Shown piece after piece: positions 1 through 8,926 of a stretch of DNA of 64,000 nt. The notes below the pieces were generated by a model. That model saw only the letters and a program-made list of their open reading frames with translations. It searched no databases and was not told the DNA's origin. Made by a program: the position numbers and the translations under genes. This stretch comes from Paucimonas lemoignei (lineage in GTDB: Bacteria; Pseudomonadota; Gammaproteobacteria; Burkholderiales; Burkholderiaceae_D), in contig NZ_SLZQ01000002.1 in assembly GCF_004342585.1 (NCBI RefSeq), positions 310,001 through 374,000 on the forward strand, written 5' to 3'. Each line of letters starts with the position of its first letter. Within the stretch, counting starts at the first letter, position 1.

Positions 1-38
1 ACGGCATCGGTCGCCGCAATCCCTGGAGAGACCAGTGA
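1..38 (+). CDS. C-terminal tail of an upstream gene, possibly UDP-glucose 6-dehydrogenase (partial)
   Basis: A frame entering from the left edge ends in TGA at 36-38 and reads GIGRRNPWRDQ. Nucleotide-sugar dehydrogenases often end in a GIGR-like stretch, and such an enzyme would supply UDP-glucuronate to the epimerase that follows. The TGA overlaps the GTG start of the next gene, which fits translational coupling. Only 12 codons are visible, so the identity is a guess from motif and context. Confidence 0.3.
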   Translation, partial: GIGRRNPWRDQ

Positions 39-1024
39 CCGAGGGAGGCAAGAGGATCCTGGTCACCGGCGCCGCGGGCTTTATCGGCGCTTTCGTCGCT
101 GCGCGCCTGGCCGACATGGGGCATCGCGTAGTTGGCTGCGACAACTTCAACGATTACTACACGCCGCAGCTGAAGCATGATCGCGTGGCTGCGCTGCTGG
201 CGCCGCGCGGCATTCCTTGCTTGCGGCTTGAGCTTGCCGATTCCCTGCAACTGGAGTCGCTGTTTTCCGAATATCAGCCAACGCTGGTGGTGCATCTCGC
301 AGCTCAGGCAGGCGTGCGCTATTCGCTGCAAAATCCCGCAGCCTATATCCAGTCGAACCTGGTCGGGTTCGGCAATATTCTGGAAGCTTGCCGCCGCCAT
401 CAGATTGAACACTTGTTATACGCCAGCAGCAGCAGCGTGTACGGCGCCAATGCCAAGGTGCCGTTCAGCGAAACCGATCGTACGGACGAGCCGGTGTCAT
501 TGTATGCGGCTACCAAAAAATCCAACGAGCTGATGGCGTATTCGTACAGTCATCTTTACGGCTTTCCGGCCACCGGCTTGCGCTTCTTTACGGTGTATGG
601 CCCGTGGGGCAGGCCGGACATGGCGTATTTCAGTTTTACGCAAAAAATACTCAAGGGCGAGGCCATCCCCGTGTTTGCCGGCGGCGAGCTGCGGCGCGAT
701 TTCACTTATGTGGATGATATTGTCGAAGGTGTGGTGCGCTTGCTGTTCAAGCCGGCAGTCGCTCAGGACGGCGCGCCTCCGCATGCAGTCTTCAATATCG
801 GCAATCACCAGCCGGTTCGCGTGCTCGACTTTATCCAGACCCTGGAAAAGGTGCTGGATGTGAAGGCGAAAATCGATTTTCAGCCGATGCAGCCGGGCGA
901 CGTGCCGGCAACTTATGCGGATACCGATGCTCTGCGCAAGCATGTCGGCTTTGCTCCGGCCACTCCGCTGGAGCAGGGACTGACGCGATTCGGCGAATGG
1001 TACCGCGCCTGGGCGAAAGTCTGA
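35..1024 (+). CDS. UDP-glucuronate 4-epimerase-like NAD-dependent epimerase
   Basis: Extended short-chain dehydrogenase/reductase of 329 residues. The Rossmann motif GAAGFIGA lies near residues 12-19. The catalytic set is the SSSSVYG stretch and YAATKKSNE, the Tyr-x-x-x-Lys pair. The YTPQLKHDR and RFFTVYGPWGRPDMA segments are typical of UDP-glucuronate/UDP-galacturonate 4-epimerases. It would give galacturonate units for the exopolysaccharide built by the neighbouring locus. The start is GTG at 35, behind GGAGAG at 25-30 and overlapping the stop of the preceding frame. It converges on the asparagine-synthetase-like gene. Exact sugar specificity is inferred. Confidence 0.88.
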   Translation: MTEGGKRILVTGAAGFIGAFVAARLADMGHRVVGCDNFNDYYTPQLKHDRVAALLAPRGIPCLRLELADSLQLESLFSEYQPTLVVHLAAQAGVRYSLQNPAAYIQSNLVGFGNILEACRRHQIEHLLYASSSSVYGANAKVPFSETDRTDEPVSLYAATKKSNELMAYSYSHLYGFPATGLRFFTVYGPWGRPDMAYFSFTQKILKGEAIPVFAGGELRRDFTYVDDIVEGVVRLLFKPAVAQDGAPPHAVFNIGNHQPVRVLDFIQTLEKVLDVKAKIDFQPMQPGDVPATYADTDALRKHVGFAPATPLEQGLTRFGEWYRAWAKV

Positions 1025-1032
1025 CGTGGCTG

Positions 1033-1055
1033 TGCCGGTTGCAATGGCGCCGGCA
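1033..1055. terminator. Weak hairpin between convergent genes
   Basis: TGCCGG (1033-1038) and CCGGCA (1050-1055) can pair across an 11-base loop in the gap between the epimerase and the convergent amidotransferase gene. There is no T tract on either side, so termination is only a possibility. Confidence 0.25.
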
Positions 1056-1067
1056 AATAGCATTGTC

Positions 1068-2960
1068 CTAAGCCGCGTCCTTGCGCAGGAAGGCTTCAAA
1101 CATCAAGAGCATCCAGATCGGCGCGCTGTAATCGCGCCGGCCCGACTGGTGCTGCTCGACCATCTCGCTGACAAACTCCATGTTGAAAATCCCGCTGTCG
1201 GCCAGCACCGGGCCCAACAGCGCTTCACGTACGCGCTGACGCAGCGGACCGCGGAACCAGCTGGCCAATGGAATCGAGAATCCCATCTTGTCGCGGTAGA
1301 GGATATCGTTGGAAAGCTGCGATTCCAGCGTCTTCTTGAAAATATACTTGCCTTCCTGGCCGCGCAGCTTCAGAGACGAGGGCAGACCGGAAACCCATTC
1401 GACGAACTCATGGTCCAGCAGCGGCACACGCACTTCCAGGGCATGCGCCATGCTGGCGCGGTCCACCTTCGTCAGGATATCGCCTGGCAGCCAGGTTTTC
1501 ATGTCCAGGTACTGGATGGTCGATAGCGGATCGTCAGTGGGCGAGTTGGCGGCATGCGCACCCATGACTTCAAATGCGCCATATCCTTGCAGTTTTGTGC
1601 GGAATGCCGGGCTGAACAGGCGGGCGCGCACCCTATCGGGCATCACGGAAACGCCGTGGAAGTAGCCTTCGGCGAGATCGCGGCTGAGCGCTTCGAAAGT
1701 GGTCTTGGCGCGCAAAAAACGCGGCGCCCAGTCGGCTTTGGGATACACGGTGCCGAGCAAGCCGAATAGCGGCTTGCGGACGGCCAGCGGCATCGTGGAG
1801 CGAACACGCTGTTCCGCCATCGCGAGGCGGTGGCGCCGGTAGCCGGCGAAGTTTTCATCGCCGCCGTCACCTGACAGCGCCACTGTCACGCGCTTGCGCG
1901 CCAGTTCACAGACGCGATAAGTCGGAATCGCGGAGCTATCGGCAAACGGTTCGTCATAAAGGTCTGCCAGCGTGTCGAGCAGGGCGTAGTCATCCTTGTC
2001 GACGGTTTCGCAATGGTGACGGGTTTTATATTGTTCCGCCACCTGTGTCGCATAGACGGACTCGTCGTAGGCAGGATCATTGAAGGCAATCGAGCAGGTA
2101 TTGACGGGTTCTTTCGTCAAGCCCGCCATGGTGGCGACGACTGCGCTGGAATCCACGCCGCCGGAGAGGAATGCACCCAGCGGCACATCCGCCACCATGT
2201 GAGATTGCACGGCGTCGCGCAAGCGCTCATGCAATTCCCTGGTTGCGTCATCGATGCTGAGCGGTGCGTGAGGCTGGAACGGCACGTCCCAGTATCGTTG
2301 CGGCTTCGGCATCGGCTGGCCTACGCGTATGGTCAGCGTATGGCCAGGCTCCAGCTTGTGCACACCCTGGTAGATGGTTCTCGGCTCCGGCACGTAGCCA
2401 TAGGCGAAATATTCTTCCACCGCGAATGGATCGATCGCGCGCTTGAGTTCCGGATGTGTCAGCAAGGCCTTCAACTCCGAGCCGAAGATGAAACAGCCGT
2501 CGTCAGCCAGGGCATAGTAAAGCGGCTTGATGCCGAGCCGGTCACGGGCGACGAAAAATGTTTTGGTATTGCGGCCCCAGATGGCAAAGGCAAACATGCC
2601 GCGCAGGCGGCTGACGCAAGCCTCGCCCCATTCTTCCCAGGCATGCACGATGGCTTCCGTGTCGCTATGGGTACGGAACACGTGGCCGCGCCCCGACAGT
2701 TCGGCCATCAACTCGCGGAAATTGTAGATTTCACCGTTGAACACGATAACAACGCTGCCGTCTTCGTTGAACAGCGGTTGCTGGCCGGACGACAGATCGA
2801 TGACCGAAAGACGCCGATGCCCCAGTCCAACGCCGGTTTCAAGGTACAGGTCGCCTTCATCGGGGCCGCGATGATGCTGGCGCTCGTTCATGGCATGGAG
2901 TGTTTGCCGCTCGATTTGCCGCTCGCCGCGAGGGTCGAAGATGCCGACTATTCCGCACAT
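1068..2960 (-). CDS. Exosortase A system amidotransferase 1 (asparagine-synthetase-like)
   Basis: The 630-residue protein has the class II glutamine amidotransferase N-terminus MCGIVGIFD, with Cys2 as nucleophile and the domain running to about residue 215. An ATP-pyrophosphatase synthase domain follows, with SGGVDSS near residue 265 and SGDGGDENFAGY. It matches the XrtA-associated amidotransferase 1 family, TIGR03108 as I recall it. These proteins probably amidate a carboxyl group on a sugar rather than make asparagine; the nearby uronate epimerase makes a uronic acid the natural substrate, which is inference. It is the last gene of the long minus-strand operon and overlaps the preceding glycosyltransferase gene by 13 bases. 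Confidence 0.9.
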   Translation of the reverse strand: MCGIVGIFDPRGERQIERQTLHAMNERQHHRGPDEGDLYLETGVGLGHRRLSVIDLSSGQQPLFNEDGSVVIVFNGEIYNFRELMAELSGRGHVFRTHSDTEAIVHAWEEWGEACVSRLRGMFAFAIWGRNTKTFFVARDRLGIKPLYYALADDGCFIFGSELKALLTHPELKRAIDPFAVEEYFAYGYVPEPRTIYQGVHKLEPGHTLTIRVGQPMPKPQRYWDVPFQPHAPLSIDDATRELHERLRDAVQSHMVADVPLGAFLSGGVDSSAVVATMAGLTKEPVNTCSIAFNDPAYDESVYATQVAEQYKTRHHCETVDKDDYALLDTLADLYDEPFADSSAIPTYRVCELARKRVTVALSGDGGDENFAGYRRHRLAMAEQRVRSTMPLAVRKPLFGLLGTVYPKADWAPRFLRAKTTFEALSRDLAEGYFHGVSVMPDRVRARLFSPAFRTKLQGYGAFEVMGAHAANSPTDDPLSTIQYLDMKTWLPGDILTKVDRASMAHALEVRVPLLDHEFVEWVSGLPSSLKLRGQEGKYIFKKTLESQLSNDILYRDKMGFSIPLASWFRGPLRQRVREALLGPVLADSGIFNMEFVSEMVEQHQSGRRDYSAPIWMLLMFEAFLRKDAA

Positions 2961-4129
2961 GATTCGAAGGGTTCCCTGATAGTTGTTTTATCGGCCAGCA
3001 ATGCATCGTAGAGCCCGGAATAGGCGCCGAGCATGGCTTGCACACTGTATTGACGTTCGATGCGCTGCCGCGCGGCGATGCCGGCGGCACTGGCCTGCTC
3101 GGCATTGCCTTGATAGGCGAGCATTGCCGCTGCAAGCGCAGCGGGGTCCGCCGGCGGCACCAGCATTCCGTTGACGTTGTCTTCCACGACTTCAGGCAAG
3201 CCGCCCACGCGGGAAGCGACGACCGGCAAGCCGCAAGCCATGGCTTCGAGCACCGTAACAGGCGTGCCTTCGGCGAGAGAGGGCAGAACGAACAAGTCGA
3301 AACCGCGCATGATGTCGGCGATATCGGTGCGCGCGCCGGGAAGCCAAACTGCATCTTCCAGTCCTGCATCGGCAAGCTTTTTGCGTAGTGCAGGCATGAG
3401 CGGCCCATCGCCAATGATCGCCAGGCGCAGACTGGAAGATTCCGGCGACAGTTGCCGCATCACGATGAAGGCATCGACCAGGCCGATGTGATCCTTGACG
3501 TCCTGAATGCGTCCTACCGTGCCAATGACGAAGCAATCATCACCGAAAGGCACAGGATGCGGCCGCTGATCTCGTTCTTCGCGTTTCGCGCCTGGATAAA
3601 ATTTATCGGTATTGACGCCATTGTGGATCAGCTGGATTTTCGCCGCCGGTATGCCGACCGTGAAGTGCAACCAGTGCCCCAGATCGGCCGAAACGGGAAT
3701 GTAGCGGTCAATGAAGGGCACAAGCAGCCGGCGCAGCAAGTTATGACGCGGGTTTTTGCCTTCGGGGTCAGATGCATCGCGGCCGTGCTCGGCATGGATA
3801 CGCACCGGCACGCCAGCGAGCGTGGCAGTGAAAGCATATTCAATTGCCGCCAGGTTGTAGGTATGCAGAATGGCCGGCTTCAGCTTGCGAAGCAGCCGCC
3901 AGAGCTTGAAGTGCGTTTTTAGCCCCAGCCCCGGCGGTTTGTGCAGGGAATACAGCGCGACATTACGGTCCCGGATCTTTTTGGCAAAAGTCGTGTAGTC
4001 CGTCAGGCAGACCACGGCATGCCGGTAGCGGTCGGCAGGCAGGTTGTTGACGCATTCAACCAGCAGAGTCTCGAGCCCGCCGAAATCGAGGCGGTAAACC
4101 AGGTGAACGATGAGCGGGCGTTTATCCAT
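2948..4129 (-). CDS. XrtA/PEP-CTERM system glycosyltransferase (TIGR03088-like, GT4)
   Basis: Cytoplasmic GT-B glycosyltransferase of 393 residues. The N-terminal HLVYRLDFGGLETLLVE is the usual acceptor-domain start of this family. The donor-site region carries PSLAEGTPVTVLEAMACG (about residues 283-300), the E-x7-E type motif of GT4 enzymes. It would add a sugar during repeat-unit assembly of the exosortase-linked polysaccharide. It lies between xrtA, 17 bases upstream, and the amidotransferase gene, which it overlaps, so all three are probably co-transcribed. The donor and acceptor sugars cannot be read from the sequence. Confidence 0.9.
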   Translation of the reverse strand: MDKRPLIVHLVYRLDFGGLETLLVECVNNLPADRYRHAVVCLTDYTTFAKKIRDRNVALYSLHKPPGLGLKTHFKLWRLLRKLKPAILHTYNLAAIEYAFTATLAGVPVRIHAEHGRDASDPEGKNPRHNLLRRLLVPFIDRYIPVSADLGHWLHFTVGIPAAKIQLIHNGVNTDKFYPGAKREERDQRPHPVPFGDDCFVIGTVGRIQDVKDHIGLVDAFIVMRQLSPESSSLRLAIIGDGPLMPALRKKLADAGLEDAVWLPGARTDIADIMRGFDLFVLPSLAEGTPVTVLEAMACGLPVVASRVGGLPEVVEDNVNGMLVPPADPAALAAAMLAYQGNAEQASAAGIAARQRIERQYSVQAMLGAYSGLYDALLADKTTIREPFESCAE

Positions 4130-4146
4130 TGCGTATTGCCGCCATG

Positions 4147-5688
4147 TTAAGGTTGATTGCGTCGGTTTAAGCTGAGCGCGCTTTCCACGGCGGCCAAGTG
4201 CTCGGCGAGGAATTCCCTCAAGCTGCTTCGAGCCTTTTCGACGTCTTCGGTCACGGGGGCATACACCATGACCGAGGCGCTGTCATCGTTCTGGCGCATC
4301 AGCTTGACCTTGGCCTGCAACAGCTTGCCCTGGTAGTCGCTGACGATGAAACCGCCATCGACCCAGTACCATTGCCACACCAGCAGTTTGCCGGATGGTC
4401 CCTGCAGCTGGGATTCGCGCAGGGCGAGTTGGCGTCCGCCCAGCGGTTCGCTGCGGCCACTGCTCGAAAGCCGGCGCCAGCTGGGGTCTTCATCGCGAAC
4501 CAACCGGTTTTGCGTGTTAATGAGTTCGGACTCATCATGCTGATTGCGGTAATAAAGCAGCGTCATGCCCGCCTGTTGTTCGCCTTTGCGGTAAAAGCGC
4601 GTGAGTTCGGCATTGGGCGCCAGAAAATTCGGCTTCCACGTAGTAAAGGGCTTGTCTTCGCGCCATTGCACATGGAGACTCGACAGGTTTGCCTGTGCTA
4701 CCTCTGCAGGTTGCGAGTTCTCCAGATAGTAGGCATAGGCAGGCCAGATCATCATGCAGATAATGGTTGCTACTGCAGCCGCAGGGAGTTGCCAGCGCGG
4801 CGCCGTCTGCGCAGCGCTTGAGCTATTCATCGACAATTTATCGGAGCCAGTGAAAATCTTATTATCCTCACGCCAGAAGCTGCCGATCCAGAACATCAGG
4901 AACATCACGATGCCAAAGAACAGCCAGCCATAGATCAGGTGATCCACCCCGACTGCCAGCTGCATGCCGCTGAAATGACCGATCATCACGATCATGAATG
5001 CACGCGCGCCATTGGCGACAATCGGCACGGCGATGGAAAACAGCACGAATAACAGGCGCCGTTTCCAGGAGCGGTAGGTGAGATAGGCGTACAGGCAACC
5101 GAGCGTAACGGATGAAATCAGGTAGCGGACGCCGCTGCACGCTTCGACGACAGACCAGTCGCCGGAGGGCAGCGAAAAGCTGTTGCCCTGGCGGAGAATC
5201 GGTATGCCGGTAGCTTCAACCGCCGCCACGGTGAAATCCGCTGTCAGATTGATTAGCGGATCAATGAAGATATCGCCGAAAGGAACGGCAAACAATAGAA
5301 AGAGCAGGGGAAAGGCCAATTGCCAGGAGATGCGCCATCCCAGGACCGCGACCGCGGCAACCGGAATCATGGCAACGAAAGCATATTGCCGGACCACCTG
5401 CACATCGCCGAGGTAAGCGAGCAGCCAGCCAAAGCCGCATGCCGCAAGCGCCAGCAATGCCGGCCACCAGGGGTAAGGCGACATTTGCGCAATCCTGTGG
5501 CGTTCACGCCAGACCAGATACAAGCTGATCGGCAAAATAATGTAGCCATGCGCGAAGGTTTCAGAGCTATTCCATATCGAGACGATCGAGCGCGCCGTGC
5601 CAAAGTAAATGACGAAGGGGGCAAGCAGCGTGGCCCCGAAGACCAGCATGGTCCAGAGACGGCCTGCTGCCAAACCTTGTGCGTTCAT
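4147..5688 (-). CDS. xrtA: Exosortase A fused to an EpsI domain
   Basis: Integral membrane transpeptidase-like sorting enzyme that is thought to cleave and transfer PEP-CTERM proteins at the inner membrane. Of its 513 residues, about 1-275 are polytopic exosortase sequence. The invariant residues are present: Cys184 in EACSGVR, Arg229 in NGAR, and His250 in VDHLIYGW. After a linker, roughly residues 290-510 form a periplasmic EpsI-type domain anchored by another hydrophobic segment. The gene overlaps the upstream glycosyltransferase by four bases (ATGA), so translation is coupled. The catalytic roles come from work on this family, while the residues are seen directly. Confidence 0.96.
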   Translation of the reverse strand: MNAQGLAAGRLWTMLVFGATLLAPFVIYFGTARSIVSIWNSSETFAHGYIILPISLYLVWRERHRIAQMSPYPWWPALLALAACGFGWLLAYLGDVQVVRQYAFVAMIPVAAVAVLGWRISWQLAFPLLFLLFAVPFGDIFIDPLINLTADFTVAAVEATGIPILRQGNSFSLPSGDWSVVEACSGVRYLISSVTLGCLYAYLTYRSWKRRLLFVLFSIAVPIVANGARAFMIVMIGHFSGMQLAVGVDHLIYGWLFFGIVMFLMFWIGSFWREDNKIFTGSDKLSMNSSSAAQTAPRWQLPAAAVATIICMMIWPAYAYYLENSQPAEVAQANLSSLHVQWREDKPFTTWKPNFLAPNAELTRFYRKGEQQAGMTLLYYRNQHDESELINTQNRLVRDEDPSWRRLSSSGRSEPLGGRQLALRESQLQGPSGKLLVWQWYWVDGGFIVSDYQGKLLQAKVKLMRQNDDSASVMVYAPVTEDVEKARSSLREFLAEHLAAVESALSLNRRNQP

Positions 5689-6974
5689 CGGCTAGCCTCA
5701 CGCGACTGTATGGGGGAAACGTGGCTTGATTGCACGGATGCCGTCATGGCCGGACCGGAGGCAGCATCAAGCAAGGCATCGACAGCGGCCAGGTGCGCAG
5801 GCCAGGAGTATTGATCGAGCACCTTTTCGCGGGCATGCGAACCCAGGTTGATATCCGGGCTTTCCAGTTGACGGATCAGCGCGCCGGAAAATTCCAGTGC
5901 ATCGTTGGCCAGCAGGACTTCCTTGCCCGGTTGCGCCGCGATGCCTTCCAGCGCCTGCGGAGAAACCGCGACAGGTTTTGCCATCGCCATCGCTTCCAGC
6001 ACTTTGTTCTGGATGCCGCGGGCAATGCGCAGCGGCGCGACGGCAATGCGCGCATGTGCCAGATAGGGGCGTACATCCGGCACCGTGCCGGTCACGCGGA
6101 TGCCGGGCCGTGCAGCGAGCGCTTCAACCTGCGGCGCCGGGCGGCTGCCGACGATATAAAAAACCGCATTGGGGCGCAGCTGCCGCACTTTGGGCAACAC
6201 TTCATCAGCGAACCATTGCACGGCATCGATGTTTGGCCAGTAATCCATTGCCCCGGTAAACACCAAAGCTTCTTCGTCGGCGGCGAAGGGACTGTTAAAA
6301 CTGTGTGCCGGCGAAAAATATTCGGCATCCACGCCATTGCTGAAATGACCGATCTTGTCGGCACTTTCCGGCGCCAGCGAGCGGAACAGGGTAGCTTCTT
6401 CGGGCGATACGAACAAGGATGCATCGAACCCGGCTGCGACGCTGCGTTCGTATTCCAGAAGTTTTTCAGCCTCTCTCTGATAAACCCATTTCATCGGCCA
6501 TTTCTTGCTGGCGGCGTACTGTGTCCATTTGTCGGAATCGACATCGACAAAATCGATGACACGACGAACCTGCAAGTTTGGCGCAGACGGCGCAGAGTCG
6601 AAAGGGGTGATGAACTGTGCCACTGCCGAAGAAAATGCCATCACCTTGCTGATATTCCAGGCATGCATGGTTTGCGCTACCCAGGATTGCAGCTCCTTGC
6701 TGCGGTAATAATCCAGTGTCAGCGGGCGTCCGGCAAACAATCCGCTCAGACTTTTTACGCGAGCAGCACGGGGCGACAGATTCACGAAATGAACGTCCGC
6801 ACAGACTTGCCTGAGCGTGTCGACATATTGCCAGTCGTCCGGATCATCGATGAAGGCGCCGAGATGGATGCGATAGCGCCGGGCCAGGTGGCGCAGCAAA
6901 TGCCACGAGCGGATCTTGTCCCCCTTGTTGGGAGGATAAGGAATGCGATGTGCAAGGAAGAGAAGATGCTCCAC
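5685..6974 (-). CDS. XrtA/PEP-CTERM system glycosyltransferase (TIGR03087-like)
   Basis: The 429-residue glycosyltransferase begins MEHLLFLAHRIPYPPNKGDKIR, the hallmark start of the TIGR03087 family. It has a GT4-like C-terminal half with VAPLRIARGIQNKVLEAMAMAKPV at about residues 315-340. It presumably extends the lipid-linked exopolysaccharide repeat. The stop overlaps the xrtA start (ATGA), and the upstream FemAB-like gene ends only three bases away, placing it firmly in the operon. The C-terminal 20 residues look unstructured. The transferred sugar is unknown. Confidence 0.9.
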   Translation of the reverse strand: MEHLLFLAHRIPYPPNKGDKIRSWHLLRHLARRYRIHLGAFIDDPDDWQYVDTLRQVCADVHFVNLSPRAARVKSLSGLFAGRPLTLDYYRSKELQSWVAQTMHAWNISKVMAFSSAVAQFITPFDSAPSAPNLQVRRVIDFVDVDSDKWTQYAASKKWPMKWVYQREAEKLLEYERSVAAGFDASLFVSPEEATLFRSLAPESADKIGHFSNGVDAEYFSPAHSFNSPFAADEEALVFTGAMDYWPNIDAVQWFADEVLPKVRQLRPNAVFYIVGSRPAPQVEALAARPGIRVTGTVPDVRPYLAHARIAVAPLRIARGIQNKVLEAMAMAKPVAVSPQALEGIAAQPGKEVLLANDALEFSGALIRQLESPDINLGSHAREKVLDQYSWPAHLAAVDALLDAASGPAMTASVQSSHVSPIQSREASR

Positions 6975-6977
6975 GGC

Positions 6978-8075
6978 CTATCCCAGATTCTTGACGATGT
7001 GAGGCCCGAGGCGATTGGCCAGTGCGAGCGGCATGCGCTGCCACATCTTGATGAAGAGCTGATACTTGGGGTTGAGCGGATTGGTGTCCGGCACCGCCTT
7101 GGATTTGTGCAGCTGGTATTCGTAATGCAGCGGCGTGGGTTCGAATCCCCAGTTCTTCTTGAAATCGTAAGATCCCGTGCCGAGCTTGCTGCGGCCGTAA
7201 TCGAAAATGCGATAGCCACGAGCACAAGCGCGCCGCATCAATTCCCAGTACATGAAATCGTTGCCGGCAACGGCGCGCGCTTCTTCCGTGCCGCCGCCGT
7301 AATAGGGCAAGACTTCGTCACGGAAGTAAAAGCTCATGACGCCGCAAACAGTGCGGCCTTCATTCGTGATGATCAGCAGCTCGCAATCGTCGGCGAAAAC
7401 TTCCTTAAGGATGGCAAAGTATTTGTTTGAAAATACCGGCGTGCCGAGACGATGCACACTGGTCGAATAGGCATGGAAAAAGCGGTCGATATCCTTGTCG
7501 ATTTCGCTTTGCAGGCCAGCCTTGATTCCCTTGCGTACCATCGCGCGCTGCTTGCGCGGGATCGCCAGCATGTTCTTTTCTTCGTCCGGATCGATCTCCT
7601 TGCGGAAAGTGACATACAGCGGCTTGGAAGCCCAGTCCGCATGTTGCGGCTGCAGGTTGCGATATTCGAGATGTCCGACCTGAAGTTGTGCCGCAAGCTG
7701 CTGGGCGGCTTCATCCAGTGAGCGCCGCGCCATTTCGTTTTTCGCGGCGATGCCGCCGTAGACGCAAAATGGCAGCGAACTCAGCGAATGGCCGAACAGC
7801 CGGCTCTTGATTTCGGCAAGCGGCAATACCGCCTGGATTTCACCATCGGACTCGGCGTACATGAAGTGCGTGCGATGGCCGAAGGCACGTTCGATCACTT
7901 CCTTCCAACCGGCGCGATGAAAGAAGGTCGCTTCGGAACATTCATTTACGAAGGCATCCCAGCGAGCCGTGTCATGTTTGTCGAGTCGGCGGATCTTCAC
8001 CTCGGATTGCAGTTGAGCCTCCAAAGTGTTGTCATGGCCTGGGTCGGTGGCAAGCGCGGTTTGGGCAGTCGTCAT
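6978..8075 (-). CDS. FemAB-like transferase of the XrtA/PEP-CTERM system
   Basis: A 365-residue double-GNAT protein resembling TIGR03019, with FGHRTHFMYAES near the N-terminus and the C-terminal GNDFMYWELMRRACARGYRIFDYGRSKLGTGSYDFKKNWGF block typical of FemAB-like acetyl/aminoacyl transferases. FemAB proteins add amino acids to peptidoglycan from aminoacyl-tRNA; in exosortase loci the substrate is not established. The start is set at 8075 because that ATG overlaps the deacetylase stop as ATGA; a longer frame from 8111 would run into the upstream gene. It may be the transferase acting with the ACP/ligase/decarboxylase set elsewhere in the locus, which is inference. Confidence 0.9.
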   Translation of the reverse strand: MTTAQTALATDPGHDNTLEAQLQSEVKIRRLDKHDTARWDAFVNECSEATFFHRAGWKEVIERAFGHRTHFMYAESDGEIQAVLPLAEIKSRLFGHSLSSLPFCVYGGIAAKNEMARRSLDEAAQQLAAQLQVGHLEYRNLQPQHADWASKPLYVTFRKEIDPDEEKNMLAIPRKQRAMVRKGIKAGLQSEIDKDIDRFFHAYSTSVHRLGTPVFSNKYFAILKEVFADDCELLIITNEGRTVCGVMSFYFRDEVLPYYGGGTEEARAVAGNDFMYWELMRRACARGYRIFDYGRSKLGTGSYDFKKNWGFEPTPLHYEYQLHKSKAVPDTNPLNPKYQLFIKMWQRMPLALANRLGPHIVKNLG

Positions 8076-8917
8076 TTTTGGCCGAGAAAAATGTTGTCCA
8101 TGCGGTCCCATCGGAAGTCACGGGTCAGTGCCTGCAGGCGATGTTCCATGCGATGCAGATTGATGTAGTGCCGAAAACGGGTTTTCAGGCCGACGCCAGC
8201 TTGCCGTGGCTGATCCGGATCCAGTTCCCATGGATGGAAGTAGAAAATGCCCGGACTGCTATCGTCGCGGTTCACCTTTTGCAGGAACCAGCGCGACAAG
8301 GCATAGGGAAAGAAGCGGAAATAACCGCCGCCGCCGGCAGGGAAATTGCGATCGAACATGCGCACCGTGGTGATCGGCACTTCCAGCAGCTTGTCATTTC
8401 CGTTCGGGTAGAACGAGAAGCGCGGCGCATCGGGCATGCCGTAATGATCGTGCTGAATCGGGTAAATGCTTGAGCTGTAGCGGTAACCTGCTTCAAGCAG
8501 GGTGTCGAGCGCCCACAGGTTTTTCGGTCCGATCGAGAAGCTCGGAGCCCGGTAGCCCAGTACTTGCTGACCGCCGATATCTTCGAGTATCGCCTTGCTG
8601 CTGCTGACATCCTGCCGGAATTCGACCTCGGTCTGATCGGAGGCGCGCAGGTGCCCATAACCATGGCTCGCCAGTTCGTGACCGCCGGCGACGATACGCC
8701 GGACCATGGCTGGATAACGCTCGGCGATCCATCCCAACGTGAAGAAGGTCGCTTTCACGTTCTGTCGTTCGAAAAGTTCCAGGATGCGGTCGATATTGCG
8801 CTCGACGCGGCAGGGCAGGCTCTCCCAGCTATCCCGGGAAATGTGCGGAGCAAAAGCCGAGACCTGGAAATAATCCTCCACGTCGACCGTCATCGCGTTG
8901 CGTATCAGTGTGGCCAT
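8072..8917 (-). CDS. XrtA system polysaccharide deacetylase
   Basis: NodB-fold carbohydrate esterase family 4 deacetylase of 281 residues, resembling TIGR03006. It has the metal and catalytic motif TVDVEDYFQ (Asp12 and Asp15), the His pair in HELASHGYGH (about residues 79-88), and YRAPSFSIG. It probably removes N-acetyl groups from the exopolysaccharide or its precursor. No signal peptide is evident, in line with other members of this subfamily. It lies nine bases after the ATPase gene and is coupled to the FemAB-like gene by ATGA. Confidence 0.92.
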   Translation of the reverse strand: MATLIRNAMTVDVEDYFQVSAFAPHISRDSWESLPCRVERNIDRILELFERQNVKATFFTLGWIAERYPAMVRRIVAGGHELASHGYGHLRASDQTEVEFRQDVSSSKAILEDIGGQQVLGYRAPSFSIGPKNLWALDTLLEAGYRYSSSIYPIQHDHYGMPDAPRFSFYPNGNDKLLEVPITTVRMFDRNFPAGGGGYFRFFPYALSRWFLQKVNRDDSSPGIFYFHPWELDPDQPRQAGVGLKTRFRHYINLHRMEHRLQALTRDFRWDRMDNIFLGQK

Positions 8918-8926
8918 GGCAGCGGG

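Noticed and set aside
5730-7430. Long open frame on the plus strand opposite the TIGR03087-like glycosyltransferase and FemAB genes
   Set aside because: It lies antisense to two well-supported genes of the operon, has no recognisable motif and the His/Arg/Gln-rich composition of a codon-bias shadow.
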